NCBI RefSeq assembly: GCF_000233695.2
Contig: NZ_CM001488.1
Coordinates: 3,750,993-3,814,992, forward strand
Source of the DNA: Desulfobacter postgatei 2ac9
GTDB lineage: Bacteria > Desulfobacterota > Desulfobacteria > Desulfobacterales > Desulfobacteraceae
Reading direction: 5' to 3'
Length of the DNA: 64,000 bases
The notes under the pieces are model-generated. The model worked only from the letters and a program-made list of their open reading frames with translations. It made no database searches and was not told the DNA's origin. Of the stretch, positions 23,180 through 32,265 are shown in pieces; the stretch's first letter is position 1, and each line of letters opens with the position of its first letter. The translations under genes and the position numbers were made by a program.

Positions 23180-24217
23180 ATGAAAGCTCGTGTCATTGAA
23201 CATAAATTACAGTTTAAACGGCCGGCCGGGACATCCCGGGGGGTGCTGAACCATCGCCGGGTGTGGTATCTTGTTCTGGAAAAAGAGGGCCGGATCGGGG
23301 TGGGGGAGTGCGCGCCTTTACCGGGGTTGAGCGCTGAGACCATTCCGGAGGTGGAACAGGTCCTTGCGGCGCTTGCCGCAGACCCGGATGGGTTTTGTGC
23401 CCAGGCCGATCAAGAGCGTATGCCCTCTTCGGTGCGGTTTGCGCTGGAAACCGCCCTGGGGGATCTGGAACAAGCCGGTACGCAGATTCTTTTTCCTTCC
23501 GGCTTCACCCGGGGTGAGAAAGGTATCCCCATCAACGGCTTGATCTGGATGGGGGACCTGTCGTTCATGAAAGAGCAGGTCCGGCAGAAACTGGATTCGG
23601 GGTGGCGCTGCATTAAGCTTAAAATCGGGGCGCTCCAGTTTGAGGAAGAGCTTGCCATCCTTAAAGATATCCGGTCTGAATACAGTGCCGACGACGTCAT
23701 TTTGCGGGTGGATGCCAATGGCGGCTTTTCCCCGGACCAGGTTCTGGACCGGCTTGGGCAGCTGGCCGAATTGGGTATTCATTCCATTGAACAGCCCATT
23801 GCCAAAGGACAGTGGCAGCACATGGCCGGGTTGTGCAGAAAGTCCCCCCTGGACATTGCCTTTGATGAGGAACTGATCGGGATTACGAAGCGTGAAGAAA
23901 AAATTCGTCTTCTGGATACCCTTTCCCCCCATTACCTGGTGCTGAAACCCAGCCTGCACGGGGGGATGAAAGGGTGTGACGAATGGGTTGAACTGGCCGA
24001 TGCCCGAGGCATGGGCTGGTGGGTCACCTCTTACCTTGAATCTGATCTGGGGTTAAACGCCATTGCCCAGTGGACTTTTTTAAAGCAGCCCCATTTGCAC
24101 CAGGGCCTTGGTACGGGGAAGTTATTTACCAATAATCTGGACTCTCCCCTGGAAATCCGGGGGGAACAACTCTTTTTTGATCCGGGCAAACGGTTTGTTT
24201 TTCCGGGGATTTTTTAA
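23180..24217 (+). CDS. menC: o-Succinylbenzoate synthase (MenC)
   Basis: 345 residues of the enolase superfamily. Catalytic elements in order: RCIKLKIG (general base Lys), LRVDANGGF (metal Asp), HSIEQPI (metal Glu), IAFDEELIG (metal Asp) and YLVLKPSLHGGM (second catalytic Lys). It dehydrates SHCHC to o-succinylbenzoate. The ATG at 23180 lies 26 bases after menB and has only a weak ribosome binding site. It is followed by menE with a four-base gap. Confidence 0.92.
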   Translation: MKARVIEHKLQFKRPAGTSRGVLNHRRVWYLVLEKEGRIGVGECAPLPGLSAETIPEVEQVLAALAADPDGFCAQADQERMPSSVRFALETALGDLEQAGTQILFPSGFTRGEKGIPINGLIWMGDLSFMKEQVRQKLDSGWRCIKLKIGALQFEEELAILKDIRSEYSADDVILRVDANGGFSPDQVLDRLGQLAELGIHSIEQPIAKGQWQHMAGLCRKSPLDIAFDEELIGITKREEKIRLLDTLSPHYLVLKPSLHGGMKGCDEWVELADARGMGWWVTSYLESDLGLNAIAQWTFLKQPHLHQGLGTGKLFTNNLDSPLEIRGEQLFFDPGKRFVFPGIF

Positions 24218-24221
24218 GTCT

Positions 24222-25280
24222 GTGACTATTTTTCCTGATACCCTATGCGTCAACGGTACCGTACACCGGATAAAAAGGCTTGTGCAGGAGGGCGCTCAGG
24301 TCTGCCCCCCGGGCATCGAATCCGATCTCATTGATTTTTTAACCCAGTGGTATGGGCCGGAAAACACCATCACCGTACATACCTCGGGCAGCACAGGTCC
24401 GCCCAAGGCCATTTTTTTGAAGAAAACCTTTGTGGCCCAAAGCGCCATGCGCACTCTTGAATTTTTTGAACTCAAACCCGGCCAGCGCCTTCTGCTGTGT
24501 CTGCCCCTAAGGTACATCGCGGGGAAACTTATGGTGGTCAGGGCACTTTTGGGCAGGCTTGATCTATGCACCGCAGAACCAACCGATGGTTTTGCCTTCC
24601 TGTCCCAGTGCCGGGATACCCCCTTTCGGTTCGCCGCCATGGTGCCCAACCAGGTCACAAAGCTTTTGGCATATCCGGAACGGTTTGAGGGCCTTGGGGC
24701 CTTGCTCATCGGCGGCTCCGCGCTTCCGGCAACCCTTGAAACCGCACTTCAAACCGTGCCCACGGCCTGTTTTGCAAGCTATGGCATGACCGAAACCGCC
24801 ACCCACATCGCCCTTCGCCGGATCAATGGGCCGGATGCATCTGATCTTTTCCACTGTCTGCGGGATATTTGCGTGGGGCTCTCCCCAAAAGGGTCTCTTA
24901 CCATTGAAATGCCGGGCCTGGACCAATCCGCCCCTATTGTTACCAACGACCTGGCAGAACTTATTGACAGTGCCACCTTTCGTATTTTAGGCCGGGCGGA
25001 TAATGTGATCATTTCAGGCGGCATTAAGTATTTTCCTGAAATCATCGAAAAAAAGCTGGAAAAAGCCATTGAACACCCTTTTTTCATCGGCTCCCTGCCC
25101 GATGAAACCCTTGGTCACTGCATGGTGCTGGTTATTGAAACAATGCTTGACAAGCTTTTTGAAAAAAAAGTGGCACAACTGTTCGAGCAATACCTGGACC
25201 GCTACGAACGCCCGAAAAAAATTGTGTTTAAAAAGCCATTCAAGCGTACTGAAACAGGAAAAATTATAAGACAATTGTAA
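24222..25280 (+). CDS. menE: o-Succinylbenzoate-CoA ligase (MenE)
   Basis: About 352 residues from GTG 24222, shorter than the 450-480 residues of many MenE proteins. The adenylation motifs are intact: HTSGSTGPPKAIFL (P-loop), SYGMTETATHIALR and GRADNVIISGGIKYFPEIIE, with a terminal KIVFKKPFKRTETGKIIR carrying the catalytic Lys. It makes OSB-CoA for MenB. The upstream in-frame ATG at 24108 is inside menC and unlikely. It ends the men operon; menA and menH are not in the window. Confidence 0.9.
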   Translation: MTIFPDTLCVNGTVHRIKRLVQEGAQVCPPGIESDLIDFLTQWYGPENTITVHTSGSTGPPKAIFLKKTFVAQSAMRTLEFFELKPGQRLLLCLPLRYIAGKLMVVRALLGRLDLCTAEPTDGFAFLSQCRDTPFRFAAMVPNQVTKLLAYPERFEGLGALLIGGSALPATLETALQTVPTACFASYGMTETATHIALRRINGPDASDLFHCLRDICVGLSPKGSLTIEMPGLDQSAPIVTNDLAELIDSATFRILGRADNVIISGGIKYFPEIIEKKLEKAIEHPFFIGSLPDETLGHCMVLVIETMLDKLFEKKVAQLFEQYLDRYERPKKIVFKKPFKRTETGKIIRQL

Positions 25281-25357
25281 CAGAAAGCTGAAACACGACA
25301 TGAATCTAAAAAATTTTTGCAAAAACCTTTAATTCTATAATAAATTTCGATATTATT

Positions 25358-25438
25358 GAGGGCTTAAGCTGTTTTTAGGGTACAAGGTCTGTGTTATTTG
25401 CCGGCAAAGACCTGATGGTTTAAGCGTTAGGTGCCCTC
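25358..25438 (+). ncRNA. Candidate structured RNA upstream of the iorAB operon
   Basis: An 81-base segment is closed by GAGGGC (25358-25363) with GCCCTC (25433-25438), has an inner 6-bp stem AGGTCT / AGACCT (25385-25390 and 25408-25413) around a GC-rich loop, and an alternative pairing GCTTAAG with TTTAAGC that competes with the outer stem. Two exclusive pairings 30 bases before a gene are what a cis-regulatory RNA would show. I recognise no known riboswitch; the TPP-box sequences are absent. Confidence 0.35.
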
Positions 25439-25468
25439 AACCTGGAATAATGAAAGGCTTTAAAGATC

Positions 25469-25777
25469 ATGTGTAACCATTGTAGTGATCACGATCACCA
25501 CCATCACCATGAACACCCGGAAATTGTTCAGCTGATGCCTGTCCAAAACAGTCTGTTTGCCGTGTACCAGACTGAAGAGCCCCTGGATTTCAGTGTTGAG
25601 ACCGGTAAAAATGGGCTCAGCCTTGTCCCGGTGCTGTTCATGGGGTTGATCCGTCATGGGGAAAAGACCATGGTGGAAGGGTTTTTTGCCTCCAGTGCCA
25701 TTAACTCCTGTGAGGATACCCAAGGGTTCAAAGGGTATGCCTCTTCCCTGGCTCATGCTGAAAAACTTTATGCCTGA
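25469..25777 (+). CDS. Unknown small protein with His-rich N-terminus
   Basis: 102 residues. The first 17 residues (MCNHCSDHDHHHHHEHP) hold two cysteines and eight histidines, a likely metal-binding tail. The rest is a compact alpha/beta sequence with no known motif (NSLFAVYQTEEPLDFSVETG, LVPVLFMGLIRHGEKTMVEG). It precedes iorA by 28 bases and is probably in its operon. IorAB needs Fe-S clusters, so a metal or cluster delivery role is possible but unsupported. Confidence 0.65.
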   Translation: MCNHCSDHDHHHHHEHPEIVQLMPVQNSLFAVYQTEEPLDFSVETGKNGLSLVPVLFMGLIRHGEKTMVEGFFASSAINSCEDTQGFKGYASSLAHAEKLYA

Positions 25778-25804
25778 AACTAAAATATAGAAGGAGCTGT
25801 GCGC

Positions 25805-27652
25805 ATGCATAAACTGTTAAAGGACAGCCCCGGAGAGAAAATCATGCTCCTGGGCAACGAAGCCATTGCAAGGGGCGCTGTTGAAGCCGGTGTCGCCTTT
25901 GCCACCACATATCCGGGGACCCCGTCCTCGGAAGTCTCTTTGAATTTGTTCCAGATGTCCAGGGAATCGGATCTCTATTTTGAATATTCCACCAATGAAA
26001 AGGTCTCCCTGGAAGTCGCCGCCGCTGCTGCCAACTCAGGGCTTCGCACCTTTTGCATGATGAAGCATGTGGGGCTCAACGTGGCTGCCGATCCTTTGAT
26101 GACCCTTGCCTATATCGGCGTAACCGCCGGCATGGTGATTTTAACGGCCGACGATCCGGCCATGTTCTCCAGCCAGAACGAGCAGGACAACCGCTACTAT
26201 GCCAAGTTCGGCCATCTGCCCATGCTCGAACCCTCTTGCGTGGCCGAGGCCAAGGATATGATCAAAGAGGCTTTTGAGCTCTCCGAAACCCTTAAACAGC
26301 CGGTCATCCTGCGTACCACCACCCGGATCAACCACTCCAACGCCTTTGTGACCTTTGGCCAGATCAAGGAAAGAAAGACAAAAGGCCGGTTTGAAAGAGA
26401 TCCTATGCGCTGCGTTACCGTACCCGCCGTAGCCCGGGGACTGCATGTCAAGCTTCTGGAGCGTATGGACAAGGCCGCCGGCATGTCTGAAGCCTCGAAG
26501 TTCAATTTTGTTACGGGGCAGGGTGTCCAGGGCGTTGTGGCCAACGGGGTGAGCTACCATTATGCCCTGGATGCTGTAAAAGACCTTGGTATCGAATCAC
26601 AGGTCAAGATTCTTCGCCCCGGGTTTTCCAATCCCTTGCCCAAGGATAAGATTAAAGATTTTCTGGCCGGCTGTGAAAAGGTGCTTGTCATTGAAGAGGG
26701 TGAACCCTTCATGGAAGAGGCCGTCAAGGCCTTTGCCCAGGAAGCGGGTCTTGTCATACCCATCCAGGGCAAGACAGATGGGCTGTTTACACCCTTGGGG
26801 GAATTTCATCCCGCCATGGTCCGGGAGAAGATCGCGGCCTTTTTCGGCATAGACTATACCCCGGCCCCGAAGATTGATACCTCCGATGTGCCGGAAATTG
26901 CCAACCGTCCCCCCAATCTGTGCTCCGGATGCTCCCACAGGGCCACCTTCTACGCCATTAAAAAGGCGGCTGAAGGAATGGATGTTATCCACCCCAGTGA
27001 TATCGGCTGCTACACGTTGGGTTTTATGCCGCCGTTGTCCGTTGGGGATTTTGTGATCTGCATGGGCGGCTCGGTGAGTACCTCATGCGGTTTCAGCAAG
27101 GCCACGGACCAGAAGGTGGTCAGCGTGATCGGCGACTCCACCTTTTTCCATTCAGGGATTACAGGCCTTGTCAATGCCGTGTTCAACCGCCACAATTTCA
27201 CTTTGGTGATCCTTGAAAACGGTATTACCGCCATGACCGGTCATCAGCCCCACCCGGGTGTGGATATGGAACTGATGGGCATGTCCGGGTACGGCCGGGT
27301 GGATATTGAAACCCTGGTCAAAGCCCTGGGTGTGGAACATGTTTCCGTAATCAAGCCATTTAAAGTGAAAAAGAGCATTGAAACCCTTAAAGAGGCCATG
27401 GCCTTTGAGGGTGTCTCCGTTGTCATCTCCAAAGAGCCCTGTATCCTCTGGGCAAAGAGCATTAAACTGAAAAAGCCCAGGCCCTTCGAGGTAACTGATA
27501 AATGTACGGATCACAAGGCGTGCATCAATGGGATCGCCTGTCCCTCCTTTTACATTGAAGCGGGCCGGGTGAAAATTGATGCCGATACCTGTGTGGGCTG
27601 TGCTCTGTGCGCCCAGATCTGTCCTGAAAACGCCATCCGCCCATTGAAATAG
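25805..27652 (+). CDS. iorA: Indolepyruvate:ferredoxin oxidoreductase, alpha subunit
   Basis: About 615 residues. The N-terminal half binds substrate (TTYPGTPSSEVSLN, FEYSTNEKVSLEVAAAAA). The C-terminal half holds the thiamine diphosphate site (GDSTFFHSGITGLVNAVFN, VILENGITAMTGHQPHPG). The last 60 residues carry a ferredoxin domain (CINGIACPSF and CVGCALCAQICPENAI). It oxidises aryl-pyruvates from aromatic amino acids and passes electrons to ferredoxin, or runs in reverse to make them. I chose ATG 25805 over GTG 25799 because AAGGAG lies eight bases before it. Confidence 0.95.
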   Translation: MHKLLKDSPGEKIMLLGNEAIARGAVEAGVAFATTYPGTPSSEVSLNLFQMSRESDLYFEYSTNEKVSLEVAAAAANSGLRTFCMMKHVGLNVAADPLMTLAYIGVTAGMVILTADDPAMFSSQNEQDNRYYAKFGHLPMLEPSCVAEAKDMIKEAFELSETLKQPVILRTTTRINHSNAFVTFGQIKERKTKGRFERDPMRCVTVPAVARGLHVKLLERMDKAAGMSEASKFNFVTGQGVQGVVANGVSYHYALDAVKDLGIESQVKILRPGFSNPLPKDKIKDFLAGCEKVLVIEEGEPFMEEAVKAFAQEAGLVIPIQGKTDGLFTPLGEFHPAMVREKIAAFFGIDYTPAPKIDTSDVPEIANRPPNLCSGCSHRATFYAIKKAAEGMDVIHPSDIGCYTLGFMPPLSVGDFVICMGGSVSTSCGFSKATDQKVVSVIGDSTFFHSGITGLVNAVFNRHNFTLVILENGITAMTGHQPHPGVDMELMGMSGYGRVDIETLVKALGVEHVSVIKPFKVKKSIETLKEAMAFEGVSVVISKEPCILWAKSIKLKKPRPFEVTDKCTDHKACINGIACPSFYIEAGRVKIDADTCVGCALCAQICPENAIRPLK

Positions 27653-27671
27653 ACAAGGAGACAAGTTCGAT

Positions 27672-28271
27672 ATGAAAACATTAAGAATGATCATCGTTGC
27701 GGTCGGCGGACAGGGCAATCTTCTGGCATCCAAGGTCCTGGGCGAAGCCGCGCTTATTGAAGGGGTGGAGGTGAGAATGAGCGAGATCCACGGCATGGCC
27801 CAGCGCGGCGGCGTGGTGGAATCCTCCATTATTTTCGGCGATGCCTCCTCCTCCATTATTTCCGACGGGGAAGCCGACATCCTGCTGGGATTTGAACCGG
27901 CTGAAACCCTGCGCGCCATTGGCCGGTGCTCTGCCAATACACGAGTGATTACCAATACCGCCACCCTGCCGCCCTTTACCGTGGCTATCGGCAAAGGGGT
28001 TTATCCTGAAGTGGACGAAATCAAACGGGTGCTCAAGGAGAAGACAGCCGGCCTTGTGGCCATAGACGCCATGGCACTGGCCAAAAGAGCCGGTTCCCCG
28101 ATGAGCGTGAATATTGTGCTGTTGGGTGCCTTGATCCAGACCGGCGCCCTCGGCTTTTCCAAGGAAAACGTCAAGGAAGCGATCAGGCGCAGGATTAAAC
28201 CGGCGCTTGTGGAGATGAACCTTCATGCCTTTGATCTGGGATTTGAGGCTGCCGCTGCCGGCACTGTATGA
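27672..28271 (+). CDS. iorB: Indolepyruvate:ferredoxin oxidoreductase, beta subunit
   Basis: 199 residues of the gamma-type 2-oxoacid oxidoreductase family: VGGQGNLLASKVLGEAAL near the start, then SEIHGMAQRGGVVESSIIFG and DILLGFEPAETLRA. It pairs with IorA and follows it after 19 bases with AAGGAG upstream, so the two are made together. A hairpin repeat (28292-28363) ends the unit. Confidence 0.94.
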   Translation: MKTLRMIIVAVGGQGNLLASKVLGEAALIEGVEVRMSEIHGMAQRGGVVESSIIFGDASSSIISDGEADILLGFEPAETLRAIGRCSANTRVITNTATLPPFTVAIGKGVYPEVDEIKRVLKEKTAGLVAIDAMALAKRAGSPMSVNIVLLGALIQTGALGFSKENVKEAIRRRIKPALVEMNLHAFDLGFEAAAAGTV

Positions 28272-28291
28272 CTGAAAACCGTTGTTGAAAA

Positions 28292-28363
28292 TCTCACACA
28301 AAGACACTAAGGCACAAAGGTTTTATTTTATAGACCTTTGTGCCTTTGAGGGTTTGTGTGAGA
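28292..28363. repeat. Long inverted repeat after iorB
   Basis: TCTCACACAAAG..GGCACAAAGGT and its near complement (ACCTTTGTGCC..GTTTGTGTGAGA) form a stem of about 28 bp with two mismatched spots. Repeats of this CTTTGTG wording are common between genes of Desulfobacterota. It may act as a terminator-like hairpin but has no T tract directly after it. Confidence 0.75.
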
Positions 28364-28393
28364 ATAAATTTAGACTTGCTGGAGGAGGAAACG

Positions 28394-28855
28394 ATGAATA
28401 CTCAGTCCCAGAAAACACCCGGTATCATTCATGTCATCAATGGTCCCAATTTGAACATGCTGGGGAAAAGGGAGCCTGATATTTACGGGTCGCTTACCCT
28501 TGATCAGATCAACGGGGAACTCAAGGCGCGTGCAGATGCATTGGGGCTTTGCCTGGATTTTTTTCAGTCCAATCACGAAGGCGCAATTCTGGATTATATT
28601 CATGCCGCGTTTGAACAGGGCCCTGCCGGTGTGATTATCAATCCGGGGGCCCTGACCCATACATCCGTGGCCCTGCGCGATGCGCTATCCATGCTGTCAT
28701 GCCCCATTGTGGAGGTGCATCTGTCCAACATCCATAAACGCGAAACCTTCCGCCACACCTCCATGATTGCCGGTATTGCCACGGGCCAGCTCACCGGATT
28801 CGGCCATTATGGTTATTCTATGGCCCTTGATTTTCTCCACGCCCTGGCTTGCTGA
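28394..28855 (+). CDS. aroQ: 3-Dehydroquinate dehydratase, type II
   Basis: 153 residues from ATG 28394, which follows GGAGGAGGAAACG. Type II signatures are present: VINGPNLNMLGKREPDIYG, FFQSNHEGAILDYIH, INPGALTHTSVALRDAL, VEVHLSNIHKRETFRH (catalytic His and Arg regions). It acts in the shikimate pathway, which feeds chorismate to MenF and tryptophan synthesis elsewhere in the window. The TatD-family gene starts two bases after its stop. Confidence 0.94.
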   Translation: MNTQSQKTPGIIHVINGPNLNMLGKREPDIYGSLTLDQINGELKARADALGLCLDFFQSNHEGAILDYIHAAFEQGPAGVIINPGALTHTSVALRDALSMLSCPIVEVHLSNIHKRETFRHTSMIAGIATGQLTGFGHYGYSMALDFLHALAC

Positions 28856-28857
28856 GC

Positions 28858-29670
28858 ATGACCGGGTTCATTGATGTTCATACGCATCTCCATGATCCAC
28901 GGATAATTGATAACGCCCCGGATATTGTTCTGCGGGCGCAAGACGCCGGGGTGGAAAAAATAGCCACCTGTGCCACCATGGAAGAAAATTTTGGGATTAC
29001 AGCCCAATTGTCGGAAAAATTTTCCTGTGTGGTGCCCTGTCTGGGGATTCATCCCTGGTTCCTTGATACTTTGCGCCCGGATTGGGCACGGAATCTGGGT
29101 CAATGGCTGGAAAAAATACCCGCCGGGGTAGGGGAGACCGGGCTTGATTTCATGGACAAGAGCGCGGACCGGAATCTGCAGGTTCATGTGTTCAAAACCC
29201 ATCTGGCCCTGGCCTGTGAGCTCAACCGACCCATTAACATCCATGTCCGCAAAGCCTGGGACGCAATAGTGAAAATTTTGAAACACCATGGACCGGTGAC
29301 TGCCGGCGGTGTCATCCACTCCTATTCCGGGTCTGCCGACCTTATTCCGGTCCTTGAGAAATTCAACCTTTATATCTCCTTTTCCGGATCAGTCACCCGG
29401 CCCAATGCCAAAAAGGTGATTCAGGCGTTAGGGGCGGTCAGTTTGGACCGAATCGTATTCGAGACCGACACCCCGGATATTGTGCCCCAGTTTATTCTGG
29501 ATGCCCATCCCGGGGAAGCACCGTTAAATGAGCCGGCCAATGTACCAAAGATTGTCAGGGTGGCAGCGGAAAGAAGGGGCATGGCATTTGAAACCCTGGC
29601 CCGGCATGGATATGAAAACAGCCTGAATCTCTTTGGGTCTGTTTTAAACCCAAAGGCGAAAATCAGATGA
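28858..29670 (+). CDS. TatD-family metal-dependent hydrolase
   Basis: 270 residues. Metal ligands of the TatD fold are visible: FIDVHTHLHD at the N-terminus, GVGETGLDF, HVRKAWDAIVKIL, GGVIHSYSGS and VFETDTPDI. Such proteins are deoxyribonucleases or related phosphoesterases. Length and motif order are normal. It overlaps tcdA by four bases. Confidence 0.88.
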   Translation: MTGFIDVHTHLHDPRIIDNAPDIVLRAQDAGVEKIATCATMEENFGITAQLSEKFSCVVPCLGIHPWFLDTLRPDWARNLGQWLEKIPAGVGETGLDFMDKSADRNLQVHVFKTHLALACELNRPINIHVRKAWDAIVKILKHHGPVTAGGVIHSYSGSADLIPVLEKFNLYISFSGSVTRPNAKKVIQALGAVSLDRIVFETDTPDIVPQFILDAHPGEAPLNEPANVPKIVRVAAERRGMAFETLARHGYENSLNLFGSVLNPKAKIR

Positions 29671-30440
29671 CCCGGGATTCAAGTCTGATCAGCCCTTTTG
29701 CCCGGCTTGAGCAACTGCTGGGAACGGCGGCGGTTGATCGGCTTAAGCATTCCCGGGTAGCCGTATTCGGGCTGGGTGCTGTGGGCTCTTTTGTGGTGGA
29801 GGCTCTGGCGCGGTCCGGCATCGGCTATTTACGGCTTGTGGATTTTGACCGGGTGGACGCCTCAAATATCAATCGGCAGATTTATGCCCTGCACTCCACC
29901 CTGGGGCTGGAAAAAGCGTCCGTGGCCCGGGCCCGGGTCCTGGACATCAATCCTGATTGCGAGGTGGTTCTGCATACCTCCTTTGTCAATGCCGACAGCC
30001 TCTCCCAGTTTTTAAGCCCGGACCTGGACATGGTGGTGGATGCCATTGACGGACTCAACGCAAAGGTCGCTCTGATCTTTGGGGCAAAACAGATGGGGGT
30101 TAATCTCGTATCCTCCATGGGAGCTGCAGGCAGAACCGATGTCTCCATGATTCGGACAGGAGATCTTTTTGACACCGAAGTGTGTCCCCTGGCCCGGATG
30201 GTGCGAAGACGGCTGCGCCGCAGGGGGCTTTCAAGCGGCGTGCCCTGTGTCTATTCCATTGAGCCCCCACTGAACAAGGAACCCTTTGAGGATAAAGACG
30301 CCGTGGATCTCCTGGAGCAGGATCATGTGGAAGGCGGTCATGGCCGCCCAAGGCCGCCCATCGGATCTGCCGCCTGGGTGCCGGGGTGTTTCGGATTGAC
30401 CCTCGCAGGGTTTGTGGCAAAGACCCTTACCGCTGAATAG
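29667..30440 (+). CDS. tcdA: ThiF/E1-type protein, probable tRNA t6A dehydratase (TcdA/CsdL)
   Basis: 257 residues. The Rossmann nucleotide site VAVFGLGAVGSFVVEALARSG is near residue 30, followed by DFDRVDASNINRQIYA and the Asp motif MVVDAIDGLNAK, all TcdA-like. After SSMGAAGRTDVS comes a variant C-terminal part (MVRRRLRRRGLSSGVPCVYS) and the closing GSAAWVPGCFGLTLAGFV typical of TcdA. It would cyclise t6A in tRNA. It ends the aroQ-tatD unit; the stop is TAG. Confidence 0.88.
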   Translation: MTRDSSLISPFARLEQLLGTAAVDRLKHSRVAVFGLGAVGSFVVEALARSGIGYLRLVDFDRVDASNINRQIYALHSTLGLEKASVARARVLDINPDCEVVLHTSFVNADSLSQFLSPDLDMVVDAIDGLNAKVALIFGAKQMGVNLVSSMGAAGRTDVSMIRTGDLFDTEVCPLARMVRRRLRRRGLSSGVPCVYSIEPPLNKEPFEDKDAVDLLEQDHVEGGHGRPRPPIGSAAWVPGCFGLTLAGFVAKTLTAE

Positions 30441-30578
30441 CGCACTTCAGATTTTACAGGTCTATGAAGTGGATTTTCGCAATACCGCAAAACTCACCCC
30501 GAAAAGGGTTGAATAAAGGAAGTTCTCATGGCAATAAATGTTTTGTCAAAAACAAAGACTCTCAAAGGAGAACATGCC

Positions 30579-30854
30579 ATGAGAACACGTCATACATTAT
30601 ACCCTCAAACATCGGAAATGTACATTTGCGAATTAGATCAATGTCCGTTATGTGGTGAACAACTGGAGTTGAGTCGTTATTCAAGCGGACATAAAATTGT
30701 ACAAAACCTGTCATCGACAGTGGAAGTCGGTTATTGGCCCAAGCAGTGCGACAGTCCCGGTTGCACCAATTACGGGGAAAAGTGGAGATCCTCTGAATGG
30801 CAGCAAATTGCTCCGATGTATTGCACCTATGGTTTTGACGTCATTACAACGTAA
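30579..30854 (+). pseudogene. Transposase N-terminal fragment with zinc-finger head
   Basis: About 91 residues starting MRTRHTLYPQTSEMYICELDQCPLCGEQL, a four-cysteine metal-binding head (CPLCGE, CDSPGCTNYG) of large rve-type transposases. An AAAGGAG site precedes ATG 30579. The frame ends near 30854 where IS66-derived sequence of the opposite strand begins. It is the head of the transposase whose tail is probably at 31182-31619. Confidence 0.6.
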
Positions 30855-30882
30855 GCAGTGTATGAACCACACCTTTTTAAGC

Positions 30883-31191
30883 CTATCGGGGTGTTGTATA
30901 GTTTTCCAGCAAGTTTTTATCCACGTTTTGTGGCATCAAAGCTTTAAATTCGTCTTCCGTCATGGCTTCCGGTAAATTTTCAAAAAGAAATTTGAGGTAC
31001 CAATAAGGTTCAAGTCCATTGGCCTTGGCGGTTTCGATTAGGCTGTAAATGCAGGCACTGGCCCTGGCGCCTTCGGATGTACACGAAAATAACCAATTTT
31101 TTCTACCGACCACAAAGGGTCTTATTTCATTTTCAACCACATTATTGTGAGTGCGGCCTGTTCCTGTTGTCCAGCCCGCCTGCCAAGGGGC
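30883..31191 (-). pseudogene. IS66 transposase C-terminal remnant
   Basis: On the minus strand NNVVENEIRPFVVGRKNWLF, TSEGARASACIYSLIETAKAN and LPEAMTEDEFKALMPQN are the standard C-terminus of an IS66 TnpC, about 100 residues. The rest of the IS is missing. It splits the transposase fragments on either side. Confidence 0.8.
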
Positions 31192-31619
31192 AGCTGCAGC
31201 AGGAAATTCAACGGCTTTCACAAAAAATTTATCAACACCCCATTGACGAAAACCGCAAATTCACATTGGGTGCATCGACCATTGAACGGTGGTATTATAA
31301 AGCCAAAGAGGCTGATGATCCGGTAGTTGTCCTGGGGCGAAAACCTCGATTCGATGCAGGTATACGCTGGTCCATGCCCGAAGCACTGCTGGATGCGTCC
31401 GGGAACTGGCTTCAGCCTATGGTACTGGCGATCCTTGATGACCATTCCCGTATTTGCTGCCACCTGCAGTTTTATCTGGCAGAAACTGCCCAGTGCCTGG
31501 TTCATGGATTGATCCAGGCGTTTATGAAACGGAGGTTGCCCAGGTCATTGATGACCGATAACGGGTCGGCAATGCTGGCAGAGGAAACCACACAAGGGCT
31601 TGCCCGTCTGGGCTGGTAA
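31182..31619 (+). pseudogene. rve-type transposase, internally deleted remnant
   Basis: About 145 residues. A helix-turn-helix part (TLGASTIERWYYKAKEADDP, SMPEALL) jumps directly to DDE core sequence (NWLQPMVLAILDDHSRICCH, RSLMTDNGSAMLAEE), so the first catalytic Asp segment and the linker are deleted. It is cut at the right by the left end of the transposon at about 31624. It may be the body of the fragment at 30579. Confidence 0.6.
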
Positions 31620-31620
31620 G

Positions 31621-31676
31621 AATCGAATAGTGTAACGCCATACCTTAGAATCAGTGACGAAATACTGTAACGGATA
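31621..31676 (+). repeat. Left end of the transposon, two binding-site repeats
   Basis: GAATCGAATAGTGTAACGCC starts at 31620, and a poorer copy GACGAAATACTGTAACG lies at 31656-31672. A tract of CCCGCC repeats follows (31679-31740). TGTAAC at 31631 has the 5'-TG expected at Mu-type ends. Confidence 0.65.
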
Positions 31677-31801
31677 TCCCGCCGCAATACCCCGCCAATC
31701 AATAAAATAAATACCCCGCTATCCCGCCAATACCCGCCGCCCTTTCTCATGTTCGATTTTGCGTATATTTTTGTCCAATTTTGAACGCTGGAGATTTTAC
31801 T

Positions 31802-32053
31802 ATGGCAAAAAATATACGTGGAAAACGTCCCTGCTGTATTTGCCGGAAATGGTTTCAGCCCATTGCTCAGCAGAAAGAGCGACAAAGGACGTGCGGTCCG
31901 GCATGTCGAAAAGAACTTCACCGCAGACAATGTGAACAATGGAACAGGAAGAATAAAGCATATTTCAAAAACAATTATCTCGCTGATAAGCTCCAGACAA
32001 TCGATGAAGAAGAACAGAAAGAAAAATCAACGAGGCCGCCTGCTGGTCAATAG
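31802..32053 (+). CDS. Small zinc-finger-like protein of the transposon
   Basis: 83 residues, very basic. A cysteine set (CCICRKWFQP..CGPACRKEL) suggests a small zinc finger; the rest is RRQCEQWNRKNKAYFKNNYL and a charged tail. ATG 31802 is preceded by CTGGAGATTTTACT. Similar short proteins often open this kind of element, but I cannot assign a role; DNA binding is likely. Confidence 0.55.
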   Translation: MAKNIRGKRPCCICRKWFQPIAQQKERQRTCGPACRKELHRRQCEQWNRKNKAYFKNNYLADKLQTIDEEEQKEKSTRPPAGQ

Positions 32054-32265
32054 GCGCGACCGAACCATTCACCCACCACCTTTTTACCCCGAGCAACCCT
32101 TACGGAACCAATTTTGCCAATGGATATCATCGTTACTCGGGTGGGCAAAACAAATGCTGTCATTATCGAGTATCTGGTTTTTCAGGTCACCCGCCATGGT
32201 TGTTCCGGAACTGCCGGAATCCCATGATATATCGCCGGATTTTTCCCCGACTAATCGACAGGTGA

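Noticed and set aside
25358..25438. A tRNA gene
   Set aside because: The length and terminal stem fit, but there is no TPsiC-like GTTCGAAT, no anticodon arm of the right spacing and no CCA-type end.
25358..25438. A TPP riboswitch for the ThDP enzyme IorA
   Set aside because: The invariant CUGAGA and ACCUGA-type core sequences are absent.
32120..32226. A small gene starting at ATG 32120
   Set aside because: The 35-codon frame has no ribosome binding site, no similarity that I recognise, and all three frames are equally short.
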